Below, one piece after another: positions 22,857-32,823 of a stretch of DNA of 42,491 nt. Source of the stretch: Chromera velia (lineage: Eukaryota > Sar > Chromeraceae); the NCBI GenBank assembly GCA_018398765.1, contig JAHBMJ010004808.1, positions 1-42,491 of the forward strand, written 5' to 3'. Each line of letters begins with the position of its first letter. Within the stretch, counting starts at the first letter, position 1. Position numbers and translations under genes: made by a program. The notes beneath the pieces were generated by a model. The model was not told where the DNA came from. It made no database searches and was given only the letters and a program-made list of their open reading frames with translations.

Positions 22857-22930
22857 TCTCATCCAAAGAAATGTCTGCTTGCACTTGAGTCCACTACAGG
22901 TGCCTTGTGGAAGTTTCTGCCTGCCTTCAA
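22857..22930 (-). pseudogene. Copia aspartic protease active-site remnant
   Basis: In a frame different from gag, VVDSSASRHFFG matches the retroviral-type protease motif D-[ST]-G-A-[ST], with Gly changed to Ser. A TGA follows directly. The surrounding frame (about 22760-23040) is broken, so only this patch can be assigned. Confidence 0.65.
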
Positions 22931-23131
22931 CGCACACTCCACCTCTTCTCCTTCATCTGCCAACGGCCCGAAGCGATTGCTCATGGCAACGCCCGGAGAA
23001 AGGACCGCGGCACCTCTACACCCCGAGTGTGGTCACTTTTAACCCTGCTGGCCAGAGCCAGAAGAGCCAGAAGACTGGGATCCTGAGCCCGAAGACTGCT
23101 GCTGCTGCTGCTGGGGAGGAGGGGAACCGGA

Positions 23132-23368
23132 CTATCCAGGGGGAGGGACTCTGGGCTTCCCTGCCGCCTTGTCTCTACACTTATTCATAAAGTGCCCCCT
23201 TCGCTGACACCAGTGGCATCTGGGTCTGCGGTCTCCGTTCTCCTTTGTGCGGTTTGCTTTCTCCCTCGGCTTCTCCTTAGTTGGGCCCTTCCTCTCGAAA
23301 GAGGTATACCAGACCAACCACTCCTCAATGACCTCCCACGAGATCTGAGTGAGGTCTGCCACCCTCAT
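23132..23368 (-). pseudogene. Copia nucleocapsid (CCHC zinc knuckle)
   Basis: CHWCQRRGHFMNKC is a perfect C-x2-C-x4-H-x4-C knuckle within a basic segment. It is in the same frame as the upstream gag block and is separated from it by an in-frame TAG (23429-23431). It ends at another TAG, followed by a Gln/Ser/Gly-rich stretch to about 23040. Confidence 0.88.
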
Positions 23369-23428
23369 GTGAGGGTACTGCTTCTTAATGTCGGATAAGA
23401 GACCTCTCTGCTGATCAGGCGTGAGTGC

Positions 23429-24442
23429 CTAGATCACCATCTCCTTCTTCTCTTTCACAGTCACCTCCATGTCGATCTCCCCAGCGTCCATCATCAGACG
23501 ATCGAGACGGTCATCGATCTTTGGCCACGAGAGCTCGGTGTTCTCGGGATAGATCACTCTCCCCTTTCCATCCCTCTTCTGGATGTCCCAGGGAAAATGG
23601 CAGACGCGTTCTCTGATTGCCAGTTGTTGGGCAAGCAGAGCAGACTCGTACTCCTCAAGCAGCTTGTCGACAACCTGCTCGACAGGGATCTTCTTTCCCT
23701 TCCCCAGCTTCCTGACATCGGCTTTGAACTGCCGATTGCCGTTGGTGGCGTGGTTGAGGGCGAGAATGATGTTGTCACGCCATTCCTGATCCGAGTCGAA
23801 GTTGCTCCGCTTGAGGTGTACACGGGTGTACGGGGCCCAAAGATCTGCGAACTCCTGAATGTGCTGCTTCCCCTCAAACTTGGGGACAGCAGCCATGTCC
23901 ACCTTCTTTCCACGCCCAGACCTGCGGGAACGACGGCGACGTCGGCGTCTGGAGTGACTCGAGGCAGAACTGCCTGAGTCGGAAGAAGAAGACGAGGGAT
24001 CCGAAGGAGACGACGACTTTTCAGTTGAATGTGCAGGCCCCTCTACGGGCACAAAGGGCGCACGATCCGAGAATGTAGGAGGCTGCGAGAGTCCGGGAGG
24101 CGGCGACAAGCCTCCTCGCACCATTCGAGTGTATGCGGAGAGTCCTCTTGAAGGGGGGGCAGGCAGTCCCCCGGAAGGGGGAGCCGGGAGATCACCCGAG
24201 GGAGGACGAATTAGGAGGAACGCCTCCGAGATGACTCCAGCTCGAACGAAATTTCCTACTCCAAACTGGTTGGGCAGGGGACGATCTTCATGCTCGGTAT
24301 CAGTCTGTCCTACTACATGTGGGCGTCGAGCTCCACCCACCTCTCCAGAAAGGTATCTCAAAAGAGAAAGGATCTCTGCCTGGCCCTCATGTAAGGCAAC
24401 CACTTCTTGCTCAACCGAAGCAAGACGCGTCCGGTGAGCCAT
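23429..24442 (-). pseudogene. Copia gag, N-terminal part
   Basis: The first in-frame ATG after the 5' LTR is at 24442 (MAHRTRLASVEQEVVALHEG). The frame has a coiled-coil-like start, a Pro/Ser-rich middle, an Arg-rich run (SRRRRRRRSRR), and a helical core resembling copia gag (FEGKQHIQEFADLWAPY, LEEYESALLAQQLAIRERV). It stops at an in-frame TAG. Confidence 0.8.
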
Positions 24443-24498
24443 GGCAACCAGAGAAAAGAAGTAGTGCACTCAAAATACACTCAAGTCTGACCACTGAT

Positions 24499-24720
24499 TG
24501 ATAAAGATTCCGTCATACTTTCAGGTTCATAGGAGAGGCCGTCTGTCTTGGCTTTAGCCAGAGATATACGCTACGATGGATCGATCAGTTTCTGCATGCA
24601 TTGCTATGCATTGCTACATTGCAACACTGCATTTTCTATGCTATGCATCACGCCTCTCTATATGCGCGCACGGCCTACTGCCAATGGCCCCGGAAAGCGG
24701 CCCAGGGAGAAATCCCAACA
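24499..24720 (-). repeat. Copia 5' LTR
   Basis: This 222-bp partner of the repeat at 16573-16786 is the upstream LTR in the element's orientation. It contains TGCATGCA at 24593-24600 and GGCCCCGGAAAG at 24686-24697. The target duplication CCTTC follows at 24721-24725. A primer-binding site should lie just inside (leftward from 24498), but the tRNA cannot be assigned by eye. Confidence 0.93.
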
Positions 24721-25068
24721 CCTTCTGTGCAGCCTTGAAGTGTATCATTCATCTTTGAATTTAATTTTATTCATTTCTTTAAAATCCCGTAAAATCCTGT
24801 AAAATCCCGTATAATCCCATAAAATCCTGTATAATCCCATAAAATCCCGTATAATCCCGTAAAATCCTAAGAAGATGCTAGGATTTTAGCTTTCTTCCAG
24901 GATTTTAGATTCTAAAACCCTAGATATAGGGATTATATTTTTAACGTTAAGAGTCCGGCAGAATCCTGGGCAAAATCCGTCTAAATCCGCTAAAATCCTG
25001 GCCAAAATCCCGTAAAATCCGCTAAAATCCTGGGCTAAAATCCCGTAAAATCCTGGCTACCTGGAGGG

Positions 25069-25921
25069 TTCTTTTAAAAGAGCTATATTAAAGAGTTAGT
25101 CTTAGTTAGAAGCTTAAACTAACAACGCTTAACAGCTAATTGTTGATCTCTTATAATATACTTAATATGAGCTTCTAACTCTGTATATAGTTTTAAAAAA
25201 AAATTTAAAGGGAAAAAAAAATTATATAATAATTTTTGAAAAGTTTATATAGTTATTTTTTATAAAAAAATATTTTTGGTACATTTTTTTTACATACGTT
25301 TTTTTTATATCTTTTTTTTTGTGTGATTCAATTTATGGACAATAAAGAGTTAGAAGCTCAAACTAATGCTACTTATTAGCCACTTGATCTGATGATGATG
25401 ATGATTGAGGGTTAAATCATGTTAAATCCTAGATTTAGCGACGCCAAATCCCAAGCCACTAGCAAGGCTTTGAGGACAACCCAGAGCACACATTCATGGG
25501 GGGGGGGGATGAGGAAGCCTGCATGCCAATCTAGGATAGTTCATAATTACGATCGAATTTCACATCCGAGTCCACACAGGTCGCACTGTGGTTCAAGAAG
25601 CAGGGATTAATTCATCAAACGCACGATCGAACTGATGCAGACACAGGAGGTGCACGGGAACTGTACACATGCAGCAATTGATGCAAAAGTCTTGCATGTC
25701 GTTTCTCTTCACAAATGCATGCCACAGAGACGCAGATCGAATACGTACAACGCACCAAACCACCAATGAAAACTGCTATGCATGTACATCCCCCACAAAC
25801 CAAGGAGTACATCTATAGAGAGCATTTACAAGAAGGCATGCATGCAATCGCCTGAGCATCTTTCACTCACTCACAATCCCTTGAATCCATTCATCTTTCT
25901 TCAATCCCTTGAATCCATTCA
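25069..25921. other. AT-rich intergenic spacer
   Basis: No gene was found. The part from 25190 to 25330 is dominated by A and T homopolymers. A (GAT)n GATTGAGG motif lies at 25391-25410 and TGCATGCA at 25839-25846. The right part should contain the 3' UTR of the leftward ATP-grasp-like gene. Confidence 0.5.
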
Positions 25922-27220
25922 TCATTCTTTGACAACGTAAAGACGCGTCCACGCCCTCATCCAAACACCGTAGTCACGGAAGTGGGGCATGGACCCGCAC
26001 ACTCGGGGGTTCATCTCCATCACCATGGGCTTCGACAAGTCGCTGTTCCTGTACTTCATGTCGAAGCAACCGATGCCCCGGTAGTGCACATTCCTCAGCA
26101 GTTTGCCGAAATTTGCAATCATCTCCGGAGGCACGGAGTCCCGTTCTAGGGTCTTTCGCGTGCGCTTGGGGTTATGGTGAGCTACAGCGTCGTCAGTCGT
26201 GTACTCATCTCTGGTGATTTTGAGGTGCAGGAATCCTCCGTGCTCCTCTGAGTAGAGGAAGTGGAAGGAGTCTTCGTACTTAGAAGTCACCCATTCTTGG
26301 ACTGTGAAGTCGGAGGGAAGGATGAATTTGAACCCACCGCCCCCGGACTCGATGGGGGTGTTGAAGAATTCAGCCAGGGCCTCTGGGGTATCAACTTTCT
26401 TGTACAGGTAGGCATGTGAAGTGCCTCCCATTCCCTGAATTGGTTTGACAAATAGGGGAAAGACAGCGCCTTCCTTTGCCACCTGGTCTTGATCTGTCTG
26501 ACACCTCTCTGGCACGGAAGAGTCGCTCTCGGGGGCTGGGACTTCCTTGCAGCTCACCAGGCTGGCTGCCTTGTAGCTGGGTATGGTGTAGGTTTCAAGG
26601 CCGCTGTCCTTCAGCGTCTGTTGAAAATTGTCTTTGTCAACAACGCGCAACAGGTCTGCTTCGTTGGACATTCCCTGGTTGGTCAGGGGAGCAGAGAGGG
26701 GCCAACCCTTTTCATAAAGCTGAAGCAGGGGGCTGATTTTCCCTTCCGACATTCCGAAGGTCACCACATCGATTTTGTTTTCCTGAATAAAGGATTCCAC
26801 CTTTTCGGTGTCTGTCGTCGGAGAGTCGGGGCCTAGATTCAGCAGGGCGGTCTTCACGCCTTCATCCTTGATGTCTGTGGATGTTGTCAGCTGCAGCTTG
26901 GCAGACTTCAGCTTCTCGCCCCCCGTCTTCCACTGCCCTGCCCATGAGGTGTACCCCAGGATAGAAATTGTGGGCGCATATGCATTGATGCCCGAGGAAA
27001 TCATGATCCAGTAGAAGAGGGCGCGAATAACGAAGAAAAGTGCAACAGCCAGGACCGTGTAGAGCAGCCAGAGAGGAACTGGCAGTGCCAAACAGCAGTG
27101 GCGCTTTGTGGAGGACAGCGTCTTAGGAAGGCATTGCTGATCGGATTGAGAGGCTTCTGCTTGTGCGTTGCCGGCCTCAGGGTCGGGATTCAATGGTTCA
27201 ACGCGTGCGGAGTCTGACAT
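25922..27220 (-). CDS. Membrane-anchored ATP-grasp-like protein
   Basis: This single-exon gene encodes 432 residues from an ATG at 27220. Residues about 47-77 form one strong hydrophobic segment (LWLLYTVLAVALFFVIRALF), so it is probably a type II or signal-anchored membrane protein. The downstream soluble part resembles an ATP-grasp fold: a central FPLFVKPIQGMGGTSHAY (Lys plus Gly-rich loop, the nucleotide-binding K and P-loop-like turn) and a C-terminal GIGCFDMKY ... VMEMNPRVCGS block that matches the metal-binding E-x-N-P-R signature. ATP-grasp enzymes join a carboxylate to an amine or thiol through acyl phosphate; the substrates here are unknown. The preceding region, about residues 80-230, would correspond to the family's N-terminal preATP-grasp domain. 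The carboxylate-ligase assignment is inference; the TM anchor is an unusual companion. Confidence 0.72.
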   Translation of the reverse strand: MSDSARVEPLNPDPEAGNAQAEASQSDQQCLPKTLSSTKRHCCLALPVPLWLLYTVLAVALFFVIRALFYWIMISSGINAYAPTISILGYTSWAGQWKTGGEKLKSAKLQLTTSTDIKDEGVKTALLNLGPDSPTTDTEKVESFIQENKIDVVTFGMSEGKISPLLQLYEKGWPLSAPLTNQGMSNEADLLRVVDKDNFQQTLKDSGLETYTIPSYKAASLVSCKEVPAPESDSSVPERCQTDQDQVAKEGAVFPLFVKPIQGMGGTSHAYLYKKVDTPEALAEFFNTPIESGGGGFKFILPSDFTVQEWVTSKYEDSFHFLYSEEHGGFLHLKITRDEYTTDDAVAHHNPKRTRKTLERDSVPPEMIANFGKLLRNVHYRGIGCFDMKYRNSDLSKPMVMEMNPRVCGSMPHFRDYGVWMRAWTRLYVVKE

Positions 27221-28960
27221 CTTCGAATCGATGGAGGATGAGATGGGGACTCTGATATATCTGACTGTTGCAACAAGTGTTGTATGCAGAAACCGCTGAA
27301 TTCTGGCAGAAGGGTCTCAGAGCAACGGGCCAAATGTCCATTTATCGCACCATTTCTGATCAGGATGCAGAACACAAAAGAACGTTCCCATTGTCATCCA
27401 GCTCGAATCAAGGTCAGACAAAAAAAAAACCAAAAAGACTTAATTCCTGCGCATGTTAATTACGTACGGACAGCGGCAGCGCGCGGTGCTAATTAACTGC
27501 ATGCATGGGGCGGGGGCGGCCCCTGCTATATCTGACGCAAGCAAGCTTGCATGCGAACGGCCCCGGAAAGCAAGAAAAATTACCACTGGTTGACGCACGC
27601 AAGCTCTTTCAAAGCGCGAAAAGATACCAGCGATGGTTTGGTAAGTGCCCCCCGCCTCGGTTTCCGGGGCCATGGTGGTTTTGACGCTTAATTTTCTAAG
27701 CCAATTTGGAGCAGAGCTTTCCGGGGACTTTTTTAAATACTATGAATGTATATATGGGCTCAGCGAAATTCTTTCCTAAGTGCCCCCCGCTTCGCTTTCC
27801 GGGGCCATGCGCAGATCCTTCACCATCCATGCACACAAACGACGGAACTACAATTCAAAATATTAAAAAATATATATATATAAAAACATCTGACTGCATG
27901 GTATTGTATATTGGGTCGATATTATCGACCACAAAAAATGATGATTGAGGGTGCTGATATGTTATGGTATACAAAAAATATATTTGATTTAAACATAAAA
28001 ATATATAAAAATACAAGCTCATTGCCTCAGGCCCAGGCTCAGGGTATCTCCGAGGTACTCCAGAGGCAGCTCAGTACAACTCAGCTTTGCTGAGTCCTAA
28101 TAGTTGGCGCTAAGACGACACATAGTTACGCACAGTCACATAACACACATATTTTTTTATTTACACGTATATAGCTGTGCTACAAGCTACATTGGCGCTA
28201 AGATACGGCTAGTAGCTCCTCTGCAACTCTTTGATCTCTAAAAGTGGACTGAGGCTAGAGAAAGTGACTCTAGGAGTGACTGTTGCTAGCTGTTTTAGAA
28301 AAGAGATAACTAAAGACAGCTAATTGACAGCTAACTGAAAGTTGTGGTTTGGACTGCAGTGCCAGCCTCAGTGCCAGGAGTGGATTCAAGAAAGAAAGAA
28401 AGAAAGAAAGAAAGATCGAAAGAAAGAAAGTAAGTAAGAAGGAAAGAAAGAAAGAAGAAAAGGAGGAGGGAGCGAAGGAAGGAAGGAAAGAAGGGAGGAG
28501 GGAAGGAAGGAAGGAACGAACGAACGAAAGAAGGAAGGAGGGAAGGAAAGAAGGAAGGAAGGAGGGAAGTAAGGAAGGAAGGAAGAAACTTTTCAAGGAA
28601 GGAAGGAAGAAAGGAAGGAAGGAAGGAAGGAAGGAAGGAAGAAACAAAGAAACAAAGAAAAGAAAGAAAGAAAGAAAGAAAGAAAAGAAAGAAAGAACGA
28701 AAGAAACAAAGAAAGGAGGAAGGAAGGAACGAAAGAAGGGAGGAGGGAGGGAAGAAAGGAAGGAAGGCGTGGTACTCCTCTCAGGGATAGTTTATAATTT
28801 GAAAACTTGTCCAAAAAACCCAACCTCAAAAGCCAGAGAATGAAACTGTGGGATTGTCGCGCATGCCAATTTTCGTTTGACCATTCAGAAATTTACAGTT
28901 GTTTGTCAGATGTTATCATATCGGGAGAATAAAACGCAGGCCAGCAATTTGACCAGCAGA
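27221..28960. other. Intergenic region with GGCCCCGGAAAG motifs and a purine tract
   Basis: No gene was found. Upstream of the ATP-grasp-like gene it has TGCATGCA (27498-27505), GGCCCCGGAAAG (27559-27570), and two related 32-bp blocks, AAGTGCCCCCCGC through TTTCCGGGGCCATG, at about 27642-27673 and 27778-27809. Further right it is AT-rich, with a GATGATTGAGG motif at 27940-27950 and the purine tract listed separately. Confidence 0.5.
28387..28768 (+). repeat. Polypurine GAAA/GGAA tract
   Basis: About 380 bases are almost free of pyrimidines on the plus strand, built of GAAA and GGAA units with occasional AACG. Long open frames of Lys/Glu/Arg on the plus strand and Ser/Phe/Leu/Pro on the minus strand are repeat artefacts. 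Confidence 0.95.
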
Positions 28961-29755
28961 TCAGAACCCAGGAGGCTTAGACTCGTATCTGGGTGGCAGT
29001 TGCGGTTTGGACTCATACCGGGGCGGAAAATGTCCCGTGGCGGTGTTGTTGTACGATCCCCCCCCGTACTGTCCCCCTCCGTAGCCTCCATATGCTGTGG
29101 GGGCAGGTTGGGGCGAGGAGGGCGTGTGCGCAGGTTGAGCGTCTCCTCCATTACCTCCTACAGTGGGCCCGGGTGTTTGTTGCACAAAGTTTGGATGAGT
29201 GCCGTTTTGAGTGTCTCCCCCTGTTTGGCCCACAACGATAACAACAGGTTGGACTGCCCCATCGGGAGAGGATCCCTTTGTTCCCCACTGAATCTTGATG
29301 ACTGGATTGTATTTACTCTTGCTGAATGCAACACCGAAGAGGACGCTGTCTTCCTGGAGGTCCAAGAACATCTCTAGGCCTCTAGGGGGGCCGAACGTTT
29401 CATTGAACAACACCACCTCCTTCCTCAAATTCTGCCACGCTTCCTCTTCGAGTTGTTTGAATCTCTTATCAATTTTTGAGTGGAAGTAGCAACAACAAGG
29501 CAACAAAGGCACACATCCAGTTAGACATGTCCAGATGGTCCAGCAGACGCCTTGGTTAGCCAGCTTCTTGCCTTCCTTTTTGTATTCTTTCAGACAGAGA
29601 TCGAGACGCTCTAGAAGTTGGAGCCATGCCTCACTTGACACTCCGGGTGGGAGACCACCCTTGGGGATTGATCTATCAAATGTGAGGTTCTTATCGGCTT
29701 CGTCCCCCTCTTTTCCATTGTACGGACTCAACGTGACCTCTCCCCCGCCTTCCAT
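28961..29755 (-). CDS. Uncharacterised protein with Cys-rich hydrophobic patch
   Basis: This single open frame encodes 264 residues from an ATG at 29755 to a TGA. I do not recognise the family. Residues about 68-92 form a compact hydrophobic patch with clustered Cys (CWTIWTCLTG and PCCCYF), which suggests membrane association, perhaps by a short hairpin or palmitoylation. Next comes a helical stretch (KIDKRFKQLEEEAWQNLRKE), a beta-looking segment with hydrophobic alternation, and a disordered C-terminal tail rich in Gly, Tyr and Pro with a duplicated PPRYESKP motif. Codon pattern, start context and absence of repeats argue that it is a real gene. The layout (helix, Cys patch, helix) is loosely like palmitoyltransferase accessory proteins, but that is not an assignment. 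Confidence 0.68.
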   Translation of the reverse strand: MEGGGEVTLSPYNGKEGDEADKNLTFDRSIPKGGLPPGVSSEAWLQLLERLDLCLKEYKKEGKKLANQGVCWTIWTCLTGCVPLLPCCCYFHSKIDKRFKQLEEEAWQNLRKEVVLFNETFGPPRGLEMFLDLQEDSVLFGVAFSKSKYNPVIKIQWGTKGSSPDGAVQPVVIVVGQTGGDTQNGTHPNFVQQTPGPTVGGNGGDAQPAHTPSSPQPAPTAYGGYGGGQYGGGSYNNTATGHFPPRYESKPQLPPRYESKPPGF

Positions 29756-31724
29756 TGCTCACTTTCCTTGATACGAGTAGACAAAAGGAAAACTGTTGCT
29801 TCAAGTGTTGCTGCCGCAAATCTTCAGAGCCATTCTGTGCCGAGAAAGACAAAAATGCTCTTGCCGCTTGTCACCATCAAGCAAAAGTGCAGGAAGGCTG
29901 GCTTGCACTGAGGAGCTCCACAGTGACTTGAAAGGATAGAATGTCTTTGACAAAGGGTCTGAGGACTCAGTGAGGAGTAGTGCTCTGCATCACAGTGCAC
30001 TGCATTTTCACTGTTCAAGAGAGCAAACAACACCTGAAACGACACACCATAATTTAAGTAAGATAGTGTACGTATTAATAAAAAAAAAACAAACGCACCC
30101 AGAATTATAAGACTCATCGCGCGACATGCGCGCGCGCTCTCTCAGTACGATGTACAAAAATCGGTTGCGCCTGCAAAGATCGATGCATGACAACGGGAAA
30201 TCATCCCGCGGAGTCAATGATAAAAAAAAATGTCCCCAAAGAAACTGCAGGGCGCTGCAGGGCTACTGCAGGGTCGTCGATCATTATCGATCATTATCGA
30301 TCATTTGGTGACTGGGTTGATCTCAATTATTTCCAGTCTTTGCAAGAATATACAAGAATCATAGTTTAAACTTTGGTTAATTCTCAGGCTTACTCGGGCT
30401 ATTTCTAAGGTTGATTTAATTGAAGTTGAATTATTGAACTGATTTTTTTTTTTTCTACTATAGTGTTTCTCATCAAATTATTAAGTTTTAAGATATCAGT
30501 AGTAACACTTTTAATTTATTCTATTTCAAACATTTAGAAAAACTTCTTGTAGAAATTAATTCAAATTATGATAATACAAGTTGTATTATTACCTAGATTA
30601 TTGCAGTTTCTGTACAAGTAACCACACTGTGCATATAATTCTAATGTTATAGTTACTTACTGTTATCTTACTATTACACTAGTAGTTATACAGTCTAGCA
30701 GTAGTGCTGCATTACAGTTTAAAAATTATAAACTTAAACTACGGGTATCACAGAAAAAAAAAAATAGATAACTCTCTTTGTCAGAAGACACTTTTTTTTT
30801 CATCTAGAACAACTGTTGTTTAGCTGTTGCACGGGTGTTGCACAAGTGTTGCAGGTAAAAAAAAAAGAAAAAAAAAAGTAGATAACTCGTTTTTCTAGAG
30901 AGTTTTTTTTTTTTTGCTGTGACATACCTAGAAATTGAAGTCTATCATTCTATATCATGCTGTCCTAGATATGATGAAAACTGGCATGTATCAAAATTAT
31001 GTTTTTCATCAAGTTTCTGATATTTTCTAAGTCGTTTGCGGAAAAAGTTCAATCCAGAGCATTTGCAGGAGGCTTTCAGCATAACCGCCGCACAACTGAC
31101 AATACGGCAGTGAGCTTGACCGTATGCTGAAGCCTTGCTGCGAGCTTAGGACATGGCGCGTTCGTCAAAACGAGAACTCATGTTTCTGTACATACAGACC
31201 CATACATGCATTCTTTCTCTCACCCACGCACGAAAGGACTCATGACTGCGCCAGTGAGAAAAAAGGAACACCACATGGAGACTGGGTGACTGGATCGACA
31301 ACATGCTGCACGCTCCACTTTTCCGCAGTCGTTTAAGATGAAGACCCACGAATGCATGGACTCAGGAAAACTTGCGATGCGCATCCCTGGCACTCTCGCA
31401 AAAGGAAAACAAACGAACAAACAAAACAGACAGGGGGCAGTCATTCTGCACGAACGCATTTCACTTTCCTCGATCTACTCGACGCATCATGGATTCACAA
31501 ATTAATCCCATTACAACGAAACAACATCGGCCACTCTGCTGAATTCGAGTATGACTGTCGTCCTCTCTGCTGAATTCAAGTCACCCCCAGGGCCAATCTC
31601 TCGAGAGCTGCTCTTTCTTTGTCATCCAAGACTTTCCCCAACTGATTCCACACTACAGAAAACGGTGCAAGGCCGGGAAAAGATTCACGTCAGTCACGTA
31701 CACGAACCACAAAGCCTCGTTCGT
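29756..31724. other. Long AT-rich intergenic region
   Basis: No gene is supported. Visible items are tandem CTGCAGGG-like words (30246-30275), three tandem TCGATCATTA units (30278-30304), a very AT-rich block (30360-31010), and two similar segments of A run, TAGATAACTC, T run at about 30755-30800 and 30857-30915. The right end (31100-31720) has mixed composition and should contain the 3' UTR of the wall-protein gene. Confidence 0.5.
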
Positions 31725-32787
31725 TTAGTCGTGATGTCTGTGGCCGTGGCCGTGACCGTGGTGGCTGTGGCTGTGTTCCACCTCCACCACAACAGGTGCG
31801 GGGGCCTTCTTGGCAGTCACCGGGACGGGGACATACTCGAGGGGAGCGGTCACGACGGTAAAGCGGGGGCGGCTGGGGGCGGGGGTGGGAGTCGGGAGAG
31901 GGCGGGGGGTGACGCAGGACTTGGTGACAGGATCGAAGATGTAGCCAGGTGTCGTGCAAGAGTAGATCGCTTTTCTGGTCTCGGGCTTGGAGCAGATCTC
32001 CGAGTCTCCCTCCTCAGTGTAGCCCTCGGGACATTCCAGGGAAGGGTCAACAGTGACATCCTCACTGCAGATGCCGTTGGACAGCTCGGCATCGACAGAG
32101 GGTTCGTCGTCACCAGGGACGATGCACACCATGTTGGCGGCCACATGGGTATCGAGAATGCATCGAACGGTGGGGGAACCGTTCTTGCCGCCGGAAGACT
32201 CGATCTCCATCTCGTATCCCTTGGGGCACTCAAGCACCGAGTGGATTGTGGCGGTCATGATGCACCGTCCGAGGAGGAGGGTGGACCCGGTCGGGCATGT
32301 GTTCTCGATGGGAGCTGTGAAGGTTCTCACGCACATCTTTCCGACCAGCACGGAGTCAGAGGGGCAGACAAAGTCAACGGGTCTCTGATCCCTGGAGGCA
32401 CAGGTCTTGCCTTCCATCACGAAGCCAGGGGGGCACTCCTTGACGGTGTCCAGCATTTCCTGTCTGAAGCAGATCCCGTGGTTGAGATCATATCCAGGGG
32501 GGCAGTTTGCGAGGGGGGTCTTCACGGTGGTCATCGTGCAGGTGGCAGAGCTGGTCTTGCCTGCAAGTGGAGAAGCATACGAGAGAAGTGAGATTCAAAA
32601 AATGAAGAATGGAAGGGAAAAGAGAGAAAGGAAGGAAAGAAGAAAGGAAGGAAGAGAGAAAGCATGAAACAGAAAGGCAGAAATCAAGAGAGGCATACAG
32701 ACAAGAAACGAAGGAAAAAAGGCAAAAAAAAGGGAGGGGCAGAAAGAAAGAAAGAAAGAAAGACAGACAGACAGACAGACAGAAGGA

Positions 32788-32823
<36 letters not shown>

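Larger units (their letters stand above)
16573..24720 (-). mobile_element. Degenerate Ty1/copia LTR retrotransposon
   Basis: Read on the minus strand, the element has LTRs starting TGTTGGGA and ending TCA, flanked by a 5-bp CCTTC duplication at 16568-16572 and 24721-24725. Order on the minus strand is gag (CCHC knuckle), protease, integrase, reverse transcriptase, RNase H; integrase before RT identifies Ty1/copia (Pseudoviridae-type order). The frame is broken by many in-frame stops, most of them TAG, at least one frameshift, an insertion inside RT, and loss of an integrase catalytic Asp, so it is not autonomous. Apparent length is 8.15 kb, but about 1.08 kb is probably an assembly duplication, giving roughly 7.1 kb. 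The two LTRs differ at several sites and by a small indel, so the insertion is not recent. Confidence 0.93.
16238..25068. mobile_element. Fold-back/TIR element, copy 1, split by a copia insertion
   Basis: The left arm (16238-16510) and right arm (about 24780-25068) are inverted relative to each other and built from variants of a GGATTTTAG unit, such as CCAGGATTTTAGCGGATTT and its complement. The left end starts CCCTGTAGATAGC and the right end finishes GCTACCTGGAGGG. The second copy at 39347-41433 has the same arms with better-preserved ends. The pre-insertion element would be about 0.7 kb, with a short unique centre now separated by the copia element. No transposase is encoded, so it is non-autonomous. 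The flanking TT on both sides might be a 2-bp target duplication. The superfamily is not recognised. Confidence 0.75.

Noticed and set aside
17533-23431. TAG recoded as a sense codon (alternative genetic code)
   Set aside because: The methyltransferase and TraB genes end naturally at TAG, and TAA and TGA also interrupt the element, so the stops are better read as decay.
16573-24720. Integrated virus with envelope
   Set aside because: Order is gag, protease, integrase, RT, RNase H with no further ORF before the 3' LTR; this is a Ty1/copia retrotransposon.
28349-28843. 164-codon Lys/Glu/Arg-rich ORF
   Set aside because: Purely the product of a GAAA/GGAA purine tract with no other coding signal.
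31551-32591. 346-codon plus-strand ORF
   Set aside because: It is the antisense shadow of the last exon of the wall-protein gene, whose Cys repeats and splice sites are on the minus strand.
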